From an uncultured Prochlorococcus sp. (lineage in GTDB: Bacteria > Cyanobacteriota > Cyanobacteriia > PCC-6307 > Cyanobiaceae): a stretch of DNA of 56,071 bases. Below the pieces are notes generated by a model. It saw only the letters and a list, made by a program, of their open reading frames with translations, was not told the origin of the DNA and searched no databases. Of the stretch, positions 48,672 to 55,072 are shown piece after piece; within the stretch, counting starts at the first letter, position 1, and each line of letters starts with the position of its first letter. The stretch lies in NCBI GenBank assembly GCA_902572825.1, contig CACGHD010000007.1:1-56071 (forward strand). The letters are read 5' to 3'. Both the position numbers and the translations under genes were made by a program.

Positions 48672-49169
48672 TTATTTGATTTCACCCTGAGCTAATTCGT
48701 ATTTCTCCAATAGATTGTTTACTTCTGCTAGTGCAATCCTCTTTTGACAGGCCGAGTCATATCTATTTACTGCTATTGAAGGTATTGAACCTTTGCTTTT
48801 CATTTCCCTTATACCAGTTTCTAAACATTGAAAAGCAACACTTGATAGATCTCTTCCTTCTGCTGCTGCCCAAACTTTCAAAAGATAAGTAAGGTTTGAT
48901 GGTACTGAGATCTGTACTTTGTTTGAATTTGAAGTATTTAATGCAATATCATCGAGACTAATTTCTTTAGAGGAAATAGTTTCTTTAACCTTTTTCTTCA
49001 AAAATTTTACTTGGCTTATAGCGTCCTCTTTATTTTTTATTTTTTGCTCTATATCAAATAACTCTTCTTCAGAATTAATTAAAGCTTCTAATGCCCATTT
49101 AGCATCATCTTTCGCAACCGCGGTTCTATCAAGCCATTCATCTCTTATTTTTGACCAATTACTAGGCAT
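48672..49169 (-). CDS. Coiled-coil protein with ribbon-helix-helix-like region
   Basis: This 165-residue protein has an N-terminal helical part with heptad character at about 25-70, then KVQISVPSNLTYLLKVWAAA (about 84-103) and LSSVAFQCLETGIREM, a strand-helix-helix unit resembling a CopG/Arc RHH fold, and a C-terminal helix. RHH domains usually bind operator DNA as dimers. It precedes the GIY-like gene by 2 bases. The layout resembles antitoxin-toxin operons, though no toxin is recognised. Confidence 0.55.
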   Translation of the reverse strand: MPSNWSKIRDEWLDRTAVAKDDAKWALEALINSEEELFDIEQKIKNKEDAISQVKFLKKKVKETISSKEISLDDIALNTSNSNKVQISVPSNLTYLLKVWAAAEGRDLSSVAFQCLETGIREMKSKGSIPSIAVNRYDSACQKRIALAEVNNLLEKYELAQGEIK

Positions 49170-49435
49170 AAGCTTTAGAAGATAATTCTATGATATATAA
49201 ATCTATATAGATTGTCTACTCATTCTATATTGATTTAAAATAGATTCTTTTAAGTTTTAATTTTATTTTTAATAATTCCTCGTCTTAGAAATAATTTTTT
49301 ACAATAATTAAAACTTCAGAATCCATCCAATGTGATCTTAGAGGTATTTTTTGGCAAATTGAAAACGATATATTTGATAATTCAATCTTTTTAAATTTGA
49401 GTTATTTGTTTATTTAATTAAAAACTTCTGAGCTT
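49170..49435. other. Spacer between the RHH-like gene and gloA
   Basis: About 266 bases of AT-rich sequence. A short plus-strand frame without a normal start codon (ending TAA near 49420) is visible but unconvincing. Near 49190 ATATATAAATCTATATAGAT gives a run of -10-like hexamers that could serve the reverse-strand pair. Nothing else is seen. Confidence 0.4.
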
Positions 49436-49825
49436 TTAATCTCTTTCAATAAGTTCAATTTTATAACCATCAGGATCCTCAACAAAAGCCAAGACAGTAG
49501 TACTGTTTTTCATTGTTTTAGGTTTGGTTGTTATTTTACAACCATTTTTTTCTAATCCTTGGCAAATTAGATGAATATCTTTTACTCCAATAGCTATATG
49601 ACCATATTTATCTCCAAGCTCATAGTCTTCAGACTTTTTGTCCCAGTTATGTGTTAATTCAATTACTGAGTTTTCTTTTTCTGAGCCATAACCAACAAAT
49701 GCCAAAGTGAATTTTCCATGAGGGTAATCCTTTTTTCGCAATAAATTCATTCCTAATCTATTGACGTAGAAATCAATGGATTTATCTAAATTTCCAACCC
49801 TCAACATTGTATGTAGGATACGCAT
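49436..49825 (-). CDS. gloA: Lactoylglutathione lyase (glyoxalase I)
   Basis: A 129-residue enzyme converting the methylglyoxal-glutathione hemithioacetal to S-lactoylglutathione. The opening MRILHTMLRVGNLDKSIDFY supplies the first metal-site His, with Glu in VIELTHNWD, His in GHIAIGV and Glu in KIELIERD completing the four-ligand set. Length is normal for bacterial monomers that dimerise. It is divergent from the Tic20 gene. Confidence 0.94.
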   Translation of the reverse strand: MRILHTMLRVGNLDKSIDFYVNRLGMNLLRKKDYPHGKFTLAFVGYGSEKENSVIELTHNWDKKSEDYELGDKYGHIAIGVKDIHLICQGLEKNGCKITTKPKTMKNSTTVLAFVEDPDGYKIELIERD

Positions 49826-49959
49826 TTTGAATTATGAACCTGAATCAATTATCTAATATTTAATAACCATCTGCCAAAGTTGATTTTTTCGAAAGTAAGT
49901 ATTTTTTATTATGTTCAAAAAATTAGGTTAAAATATAAATACGAAATTTCAATAATATA

Positions 49960-50394
49960 TTGAATCAGATATTCCAAAGACTCTCATCAGTATTTTTGTA
50001 TACTTTACCATTAAAGGCATCAATACCTTTTGGATATTTTTTGTTCTATAAATATTCTTTTTTAAAAATATTATTATTACTAACTTTTCCGATAGCAATA
50101 ATTGAAAAATCTTTGCCTTTTGGTAGTTTTTTATTATTTATAATTTTGTTTGCTGGATTAGTAAGAAATCCAAATGTTCCCTATTTCGTTAGATATAACG
50201 CATGCCAAGCTTTATTAATTGATATTGCTTTAATAATAATTTCATATCTCTTGAGAATATTTCCCATAGTTGAATTAGGCTCAATAATTTTTATATTTAC
50301 ACTATGTATTTTTATTTATTCGATTTCTCAATGTATTTATGGAGTTGAACCTGAAATTCCCTTAATTAGTAAATCTGTAAGAATGCAAATTTAA
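49960..50394 (+). CDS. Tic20-like membrane protein
   Basis: This 144-residue protein has four membrane segments and the Tic20 signature NPNVPYFVRYNACQALLIDI near residue 68, with PLKASIPFG near 17. In plastids Tic20 is part of the inner-envelope import channel; the cyanobacterial role is unclear. The start is a TTG. It faces the small secreted protein gene tail to tail. Confidence 0.85.
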   Translation: MNQIFQRLSSVFLYTLPLKASIPFGYFLFYKYSFLKILLLLTFPIAIIEKSLPFGSFLLFIILFAGLVRNPNVPYFVRYNACQALLIDIALIIISYLLRIFPIVELGSIIFIFTLCIFIYSISQCIYGVEPEIPLISKSVRMQI

Positions 50395-50420
50395 AAAGAC
50401 TTATAGATTTACTAACTTTT

Positions 50421-50765
50421 TCAGCACTTATTCAGAATAGATTCCCATCTTTCTTGACTTGCCTGTATTGCTTGCATTGGCGGATTAGCTCCCTCTATTT
50501 CAAAGGCTTTAATTAATGATTTATTAGCTAATAGGCCTAATCTTGCTGCCTCTCTTTGCCTAGAGCATACTTTTTTTCTTGACCCCTCTTTTAGACTATT
50601 TTCGATTTCTTTAAGAATCTGGCTAGCTTCATTCGATTTAGAATAAAAATCATTCATGTACACATCAAGTGCAGTATCAGCAAAGATTTCAACTGGCGAG
50701 AATATTGTGACTAAGCAAAATAGAAAACTTACAAATACAAATATTTTCATGAGAATCTTAAGCAA
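50421..50765 (-). CDS. Small exported protein, unknown
   Basis: A 114-residue protein with a signal-peptide-like N-terminus (LMKIFVFVSFLFCLVTIFSPVEIFA), then a mature domain of three helices containing the two Cys of KKVCSRQ and LNKC. The mature segment AARLGLLANKSLIKAFEIEG is conserved-looking, but I cannot name the family. Its start overlaps the upstream membrane-protein gene by 8 bases, implying translational coupling. Confidence 0.6.
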   Translation of the reverse strand: MLKILMKIFVFVSFLFCLVTIFSPVEIFADTALDVYMNDFYSKSNEASQILKEIENSLKEGSRKKVCSRQREAARLGLLANKSLIKAFEIEGANPPMQAIQASQERWESILNKC

Positions 50766-51342
50766 ATTTTTTCTCGGATCTCTTTAATACTAAATAAAAG
50801 GTTAGAACGCTAATTGTTCCAGATGGGCCTATTAAAACATGCCAAAATTGATCGCCACTTACTGAGAGCTTTGTTCCAAAGAAAGTTGTAAAAAAAATAC
50901 CAAATATTGGGTAAAGGATAAAAAGCCAATCTTTAAAAAATCTTTGCCAATTTATAATTAGAAGGATACTTATAATTACTTGAAAAAGAAGAGCAATAGT
51001 TTTATCAAATAAAAAATATGAGATTATTGAACATAAACAAATGCAAAAATTAATTTTTTGAACAAATTTATTTTCTATAACTGATATTGATAAACATGTT
51101 AGACCTAAAGATAGGAAAGAATAAAATAACCAATTAAATAAAGAGGAATGATCTACATAAATCCAAGCTGTTTGAGTATGATCTATCATTTCAGAAATCG
51201 ACGCCAATCCTAAAAAAATAAAACCGAAAGGTATAAATTCTTTCTTACGAATGTGATTAAATTTTTTGATCGATTTAATTCCTAATAATATTGGGATAAT
51301 TGCCGCCTGAAAATGGGCTACTAATAAAATTAAAAAAAACAA
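50758..51342 (-). CDS. Polytopic membrane protein, unknown
   Basis: A 194-residue protein with about six membrane helices and a HTQTAWIYVDHSSLFNWLFYS segment between helices two and three. No named domain is recognised. A trailing KRSEKKFA gives a positively charged end. It overlaps the small exported protein gene downstream by 8 bases, so the two probably act in the same process. Confidence 0.6.
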   Translation of the reverse strand: MFFLILLVAHFQAAIIPILLGIKSIKKFNHIRKKEFIPFGFIFLGLASISEMIDHTQTAWIYVDHSSLFNWLFYSFLSLGLTCLSISVIENKFVQKINFCICLCSIISYFLFDKTIALLFQVIISILLIINWQRFFKDWLFILYPIFGIFFTTFFGTKLSVSGDQFWHVLIGPSGTISVLTFYLVLKRSEKKFA

Positions 51343-51397
51343 AATAAATTCTCAAACTCAATTCATCTGAAATTTAAAGAAAAAAAACATGTTCATG

Positions 51398-51598
51398 TTA
51401 TCCCATTAGAGATAGATACCATTGCCCGATTACTATAATTAATATAGTAAGAACAAAAGGGAAAGCAGGATACCTTGTCTGAAAATTAGCTGGAGGCCAA
51501 GGAGACCAAGATATTAATCTTCCCTGAGGTTCAGTTGAAATAACTTTTTTTTTCGATTTGTTGGATATTAAATTATCTGTGGCGAATCCTTTACTCAT
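51398..51598 (-). CDS. Small membrane-anchored protein, unknown
   Basis: A 66-residue protein: a soluble basic N-terminus (NKSKKKVISTEPQGRLISWS), a proline-rich PWPPANF stretch, then one membrane helix (FPFVLTILIIVIGQWYLSLMG) at the C-terminus. It lacks the chlorophyll-binding ExxNGRxAMxG motif of high-light-inducible proteins. It looks like a cyanobacterial single-pass protein; function unknown. It lies downstream of tRNA-Ser on the same strand. Confidence 0.55.
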   Translation of the reverse strand: MSKGFATDNLISNKSKKKVISTEPQGRLISWSPWPPANFQTRYPAFPFVLTILIIVIGQWYLSLMG

Positions 51599-51684
51599 AG
51601 ATCAAATAAATTTTACTCTAACAAAGATGTATCAAAAAGGTGTTTATATTATTCTGTTGAACTTTAATTGCATTTTATTAGAAC

Positions 51685-51770
51685 GGAGGGGGTGGGATTC
51701 GAACCCACGGTACCCTTGCAGATACGCTAGTTTTCAAGACTAGAGCCTTAAACCACTCGACCACCCCTCC
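51685..51770 (-). tRNA. tRNA-Ser (anticodon UGA)
   Basis: Read on the reverse strand, the 86-base sequence folds as a class II tRNA: 7-base acceptor stem GGAGGGG/CCCCTCC, anticodon arm CTAGTCTTGAAAACTAG with UGA in the loop, a long variable arm, and a GTTCGAATCC T-loop. CCA is not encoded. Its minus-strand promoter-like TATAAT lies at 51803-51808. The adjacent recombinase sits beyond its 5' end. Confidence 0.95.
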
Positions 51771-51802
51771 AGAGGGTTATTCAGTTGTTTCCGAACTTTG
51801 AA

Positions 51803-51808
51803 ATTATA
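51803..51808 (-). promoter_or_regulatory. -10-like element for tRNA-Ser
   Basis: The reverse strand reads TATAAT here, about 33 bases upstream of the mature tRNA 5' end, with a weak -35-like TAGACT about 18 bases further out. If the mobile element was inserted on this side, it may supply or have replaced the original promoter. Confidence 0.5.
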
Positions 51809-51818
51809 GCATAAGAAG

Positions 51819-51960
51819 GTAGTCATAGTCTACTAAGTCATGTCGTAGTAATAGCTTCAACGGGTTTCAATATTTAGGACTTTTAGAAATTATCTTTCAG
51901 GAGTCAAATAGCGATAAATCCTTATTAATGGTATAAATAAGTCATCCGAACAAGTCATCC
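51819..51960 (+). repeat. Dispersed AGTCAT repeats upstream of the recombinase
   Basis: AGTCAT occurs at 51821, 51836, 51940 and 51953, all in the same orientation. The last two belong to a 9-base direct repeat AAGTCATCC (51939-51947 and 51952-51960) just upstream of the recombinase start. A further copy, as a 9-base GTAGTCATA matching 51819-51827, occurs in the spacer at 55519-55527. Such sets are typical of recombinase arm sites or operators. Confidence 0.5.
51932..51937 (+). promoter_or_regulatory. Candidate -10 of the recombinase gene
   Basis: TATAAA preceded by ATGG lies 32 bases before the ATG. The predicted start site falls on the AAGTCATCC direct repeats, so a protein bound there would affect transcription of the recombinase. 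Confidence 0.4.
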
Positions 51961-51968
51961 CAAATTTA

Positions 51969-53153
51969 ATGGCCAATTCTTCATTTGAAACAAGATTAGA
52001 TAAATTAAATAAGTTATTGAAGGCTGAGAAGGTTGGAAGTGTCTATATCAATAAGGAGTCTTTCTATTTAAGAGCTTATTTACCATCAAAAGTTAATCCT
52101 GATTGGACTAAATTAAAGCAACAATGGGTAGCAACTGGATTAAAGGCTGATAGAGATAATCTTGCAAAAGTTGAAAAGTTAGCAAGAAAATTATCTTATG
52201 AAAAAGTCAATGAAACTTTTATCTGGGCTAATTGGTTAGCTAGTGACGAAGAATTAAAACCAGAAAATAAAAGTCAAAAATTATCAGATATTTATAAAAG
52301 ATTTGAAAAAGCCTACTTTAAAAATAAACAGAGAACTGGAGCAACTGAAAATGGTTGGAAAGCTATTGCTCAATATTTAGCACCAAGAAATGAGAGAACT
52401 AAGCCCAACTCAATTAAATTAGAACACCATAAATTATTAACTGCTGATTACATTATTTCTGTAGTTGAAAAATTCCCAGCAGAGTCAAAGGGTAAAACTG
52501 ACATGATGAAATATTGTCTAAGGTTGGCAAAATTTGCAGAGATTCCAGAGATTCCAAGACTTGAAAAATATTCTGAAAAAATGAGCAAATATCAGCCTAA
52601 GAAAAGAGAAAAATTAGATTTAGATTATGCAACCCAAGTTGTTGAAGAACTTAGAAGCGATAAAAGATTTGGCTGGGCTATTGCCGCACTATTAACTTAT
52701 GGCTGTCGTATTAGTGAAGTTTGGTCACTATTCCCAGAGGAAGGCGGTATTGCTGATTGCGTAACTATTAATAAGTCAAAAAAGGCTAGTGAGGTTAGAT
52801 CAACAATAGCTTTACCACCCCAAAACGTAGAAAAATTTGATCTATACAATATCGAAAGAAACTACGAATATAAGACTCCAGAACAATATGACGGAGAGAG
52901 AGCAAAGGCTGAAGGTTATGCAATGGCTAAGTGGTTAAGAGACTATATGAAAGATAAAAAATTAAAATTCCAGCTATATGATTTAAGGCATTTATGGGGA
53001 GTCCAATCTGCAAAAACTAATTTATCAACTGCTAACGCCGCAAGAGCTATGGGACATAGTGTCGTATTACATGAGCAAACTTATCACGAAACAATGTCTA
53101 AGGAAGATACCAAAGAGATTGTAAGAAGAAAATTATTGGAGGAATTATCTTAA
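51969..53153 (+). CDS. int: Tyrosine recombinase/integrase
   Basis: A 394-residue phage-type integrase. The N-terminal part has an arm-type-like segment (VGSVYINKESFYLRAYLP), a core-binding region at about 100-210 and a catalytic domain from about 215. Active-site residues: Arg247 in LTYGCRISE, Arg340-His341 in LYDLRHLWG (the usual first His of HxxR is Tyr here), His363 in AMGHS and nucleophile Tyr372 in HEQTYHETM. It lies beside tRNA-Ser, pointing away from it, and its stop overlaps the next ATG (TAATG). Integration at this tRNA is the natural inference. Confidence 0.93.
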   Translation: MANSSFETRLDKLNKLLKAEKVGSVYINKESFYLRAYLPSKVNPDWTKLKQQWVATGLKADRDNLAKVEKLARKLSYEKVNETFIWANWLASDEELKPENKSQKLSDIYKRFEKAYFKNKQRTGATENGWKAIAQYLAPRNERTKPNSIKLEHHKLLTADYIISVVEKFPAESKGKTDMMKYCLRLAKFAEIPEIPRLEKYSEKMSKYQPKKREKLDLDYATQVVEELRSDKRFGWAIAALLTYGCRISEVWSLFPEEGGIADCVTINKSKKASEVRSTIALPPQNVEKFDLYNIERNYEYKTPEQYDGERAKAEGYAMAKWLRDYMKDKKLKFQLYDLRHLWGVQSAKTNLSTANAARAMGHSVVLHEQTYHETMSKEDTKEIVRRKLLEELS

Positions 53154-53449
53154 TGGCATACGCTGAAAAGATAGAAGATTTTGGGAACAATAATTGGTAT
53201 CTGATCGACAGAAAACCTTATCGTTGCCCTTCTTGCAATTCAAGACATATTGGAAAAGCTATTCTGGGCTATCCAACAGAAGAAGATTTTTATGATGAAT
53301 CACTATTCATAATTGGTTGCATACCAGACCCAACTCCAGTTCAATGCAAGTTTGGTTGTAGAGAATGTGATTCTAAGTTTTGGAAAGATACTCCAAAAAT
53401 GAGAAACCATATTAAAGAAGTAAAAGAGTATTGGGAAAATCAAAAATAA
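53153..53449 (+). CDS. Zinc-ribbon-like small protein coupled to the recombinase
   Basis: A 98-residue protein with CPSC at 25-28 and Cys56, then CKFGCRECD at 65-72, which together give four to six Cys consistent with one zinc ribbon. Conserved-looking aromatic residues flank them. It starts on the last base of the recombinase stop (TAATG), so the two are made together. It could be a recombination accessory or directionality protein; that is inference from coupling only. Confidence 0.7.
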   Translation: MAYAEKIEDFGNNNWYLIDRKPYRCPSCNSRHIGKAILGYPTEEDFYDESLFIIGCIPDPTPVQCKFGCRECDSKFWKDTPKMRNHIKEVKEYWENQK

Positions 53450-53688
53450 CTTCTAAAAATACTGGTCTTTTTCCAGCCTTGTTCTAATAGCTCTTTATAT
53501 TCTTTTCTGGCCGCTTCAATAGTTTCAACTCTGCTACCTTTCATAACTGGTTTACTACTCCTTTTATATACGCAACCATAACTAATCATCATTGCATCAA
53601 TGCTTGGCGAAGGCTTGGAAACATCTTCAAATGGTTCAAAGACTTTTATTCTTGATCTATCCTTATTTATTAAAGTAAATTTCTCCAT
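53440..53688 (-). CDS. DUF1651-like protein
   Basis: About 82 residues from the chosen Met at 53688 (MEKFTLINKDRSRIKVF). The pattern of an R-x-x-x-F strand, a DAMMISYGCVY strand, then a VETIEAARKEYKELLEQGWKK helix ending in GW fits DUF1651, a family of marine cyanobacteria and their mobile DNA. An ATG at 53727 would add MVHYCANFPKILI, which is not family-like. It is the only reverse-strand gene among the leading element genes and overlaps the zinc-ribbon 3' end by 10 bases. Confidence 0.7.
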   Translation of the reverse strand: MEKFTLINKDRSRIKVFEPFEDVSKPSPSIDAMMISYGCVYKRSSKPVMKGSRVETIEAARKEYKELLEQGWKKTSIFRSYF

Positions 53689-53759
53689 AATCAAAATTTT
53701 AGGAAAATTAGCACAATAATGCACCATATAGTGCGGCTAGATAACTACTGATAAACACT

Positions 53760-53765
53760 TATAAG
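53760..53765 (+). promoter_or_regulatory. -10-like element before the structured leader
   Basis: TATAAG at 53760-53765 would place a start near 53772, at the head of the repeat-rich stretch that ends in the hairpin at 53851-53875. Confidence 0.35.
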
Positions 53766-53883
53766 GGGATAACTCCGAGCAAGGCTAAATCCCAGTATTT
53801 ACAATAGAAGTGGTGTAACTCTTAGCTTTCTCAGGGCTATGGCGTAACTCAGGGGGTTTGGGTATGGAACTCCCTTTTTTTCT
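53766..53883 (+). ncRNA. Possible structured leader or small RNA ending in a terminator
   Basis: Between a -10-like TATAAG and a terminator-like hairpin lies about 118 bases of relatively GC-rich sequence. It holds TAACTC three times (53770, 53816, 53845), including the 10-base near-repeat GG(T/C)GTAACTC at 53812-53821 and 53841-53850. GGGAT (53766-53770) can pair with ATCCC (53789-53793), and TAGC (53823-53826) with GCTA (53836-53839). It could be a stand-alone RNA or an attenuating leader of the downstream operon. No known RNA family is recognised. Confidence 0.4.
53851..53883 (+). terminator. Intrinsic terminator or attenuator before the small-gene operon
   Basis: AGGGGG (53851-53856) pairs with CTCCCT (53870-53875), including one G-T wobble, around a 13-base loop and followed directly by a T-tract. 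Transcription from the left would stop here, just 11 bases before the next start codon, so the operon must either read through or be started elsewhere. Confidence 0.55.
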
Positions 53884-53893
53884 TTTATTAATT

Positions 53894-54286
53894 ATGAGTA
53901 ATTTAGATGATGTTCTTAGAGGAGCATTTGTTCAACAAGAGCAAGAAGAGACTAAATCTAAACAGATTGAGGACAGAATAAAGTCTTATGAAGGAGCTGG
54001 AGCATTATTGCCATCAAGGCAATATGGGAAGCCAGTAAATCCAGAAAAGTTTGGTTTAACTCTTAGATCAATTATTGAAAGAAATGACCCACAATTAGCG
54101 GCATTTTTAGGAATCTCAACTGGTTATCACAAGAGAAAGGAGGAGGAAGAACTAGCTCTGGAGGAAATGAAAAAGAATATGTTGGCCAAGACTGAAGAAC
54201 TACGCCAAAAGAATATGAGTCAAAAAGAATTTAGAGAAAGAAACGTCCTTAGAGGATTAAGAGCTGACGGCGGGAGGTTTTATTAA
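53894..54286 (+). CDS. Element-encoded helical protein, unknown
   Basis: A 130-residue charged protein from ATG 53894 (MSNLDDVLRGAFVQQEQEE). A longer frame from 53858 would start inside the terminator-like hairpin and add MGMELPFFLLLI, which I reject. Residues about 35-50 are PSRQYGKPVNPEKFG, then helix and a coiled-coil-like EEELALEEMKKNMLAKTEELR. I recognise no family. Its stop overlaps the next ATG (TAATG at 54284-54288), indicating coupling. Confidence 0.65.
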   Translation: MSNLDDVLRGAFVQQEQEETKSKQIEDRIKSYEGAGALLPSRQYGKPVNPEKFGLTLRSIIERNDPQLAAFLGISTGYHKRKEEEELALEEMKKNMLAKTEELRQKNMSQKEFRERNVLRGLRADGGRFY

Positions 54287-54534
54287 TGGGAATCTTACAC
54301 ACTACAAAAGTTGGCTCAACTGAAATGGCTAAAGCTCTTGGAATATCACTTTCAAGATTAAAGACACTTCAGAAAAATAATAAATTTACTAATGGCTCTG
54401 ATTACTACACTATGGCAACTGGAAAAAATGCCAGCGGTAAAAGAATAATTTGGTCTAAAGAAAGAGCCGAACAAACTTTCTTCAAAAACAAAAAAAGAAA
54501 GCCAGAACCACCAAAAGTTACACGCTGGAATTAA
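54286..54534 (+). CDS. Small HTH-like DNA-binding protein (predicted)
   Basis: An 82-residue protein: GSTEMAKALGISLSRLKTLQ at about 11-30 fits a helix-turn-helix, followed by a wing-like GKNASGKRIIWSKERAEQTF and a basic tail. The design resembles the chromosomal protein at 24117-24350. It could be the element's excisionase or regulator. It is coupled to the genes on either side (one-base overlap upstream, two-base gap downstream). Confidence 0.65.
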   Translation: MGILHTTKVGSTEMAKALGISLSRLKTLQKNNKFTNGSDYYTMATGKNASGKRIIWSKERAEQTFFKNKKRKPEPPKVTRWN

Positions 54535-54536
54535 TT

Positions 54537-54905
54537 ATGGGAATTGCAAGGAATCATCCAGTTTTTAATTGGATTAAATGCCAGGGGATGTTGTTTCACG
54601 ACACATTAACCAGAGTTAAAAAAGACTCTGATGAATACGCAAAGAAAAAACCAAACTGGTCTGGAATTACTCCAGCTACTAAAACTTGGGCTTGGAATCA
54701 ATTAAAGGAATTAGCTAAAGAAGATTATTACGCTGGTCAAATAGAAACAAGAATTGAGGAACTTGATCTAAAGGCTTCCAATATTAAAAGACAGCAAGAA
54801 GCACAAAATCAGGTCTGGGATGAAGAAACTAATAAGCTCGAAATGGAGTCTGAAAGATTAAAAGAAATCATATTTAATGCAAAAAAAAACCTCCAACTCC
54901 AATAG
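54537..54905 (+). CDS. Coiled-coil protein with possible -1 frame continuation
   Basis: In frame 0 the protein is 122 residues: GIARNHPVFNWIKCQGMLFH at the N-terminus, WSGITPATKTWAWNQLKEL, then a long coiled coil (GQIETRIEELDLKASNIKRQ and onward). Near the end the message has A9-C, with the slip heptamer A-AAA-AAC in frame at 54884-54890. Reading on in the -1 frame gives 60 further codons to a TGA at 55070-55072, for 178 residues in all. The -1 tail includes PPTPIDPDLVKCMDALASKV. See the separate entry for that tail. Confidence 0.65.
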   Translation: MGIARNHPVFNWIKCQGMLFHDTLTRVKKDSDEYAKKKPNWSGITPATKTWAWNQLKELAKEDYYAGQIETRIEELDLKASNIKRQQEAQNQVWDEETNKLEMESERLKEIIFNAKKNLQLQ

Positions 54906-55072
54906 ACCCTGACTTAGTTAAATGTATGGATGCACTAGCCAGCAAAGTGAGATTTTATAACGCTATTGAATGTTATGTCTTTATGCCTGAAGCTCTTGCC
55001 GAACTAGCTAAATTAACTAAATTTCTACAATTATCGCTGGTTATTTACTGTAATGATATGGAGCTGGATTGA
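54890..55072 (+). CDS. -1 frame tail of the coiled-coil protein, or separate 48-aa gene from ATG 54926
   Basis: This frame is closed just upstream (TAA at 54875) and continues to TGA at 55070-55072, whose last base begins the ATG of the next gene (TGATG). It may be reached by a -1 slip at the A9 run, or started at ATG 54926 giving MDALASKVRFYNAIECYVFM as a 48-residue protein. The sequence looks like real protein (LASKVRFYNAIECYVFMPEA). The overlap with the downstream start favours it being translated. Confidence 0.5.
   Translation, partial: PPTPIDPDLVKCMDALASKVRFYNAIECYVFMPEALAELAKLTKFLQLSLVIYCNDMELD

Noticed and set aside
49300..49422. Possible plus-strand peptide CDLRGIFWQIENDIFDNSIF in the spacer before gloA
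   Set aside because: No ATG, GTG or TTG start in frame at the right place and an early stop. It could be a gene remnant but is too short to support.
51398..51598. High-light-inducible (Hli) protein
   Set aside because: The single helix lacks the ExxNGRxAMxG chlorophyll-binding motif and sits at the very C-terminus.
53858..53893. Extended N-terminus MGMELPFFLLLI for the first gene after the terminator-like hairpin
   Set aside because: The codons lie inside the hairpin and T-run, the hydrophobic stretch is an artefact of the T-tract, and a natural ATG follows at 53894.
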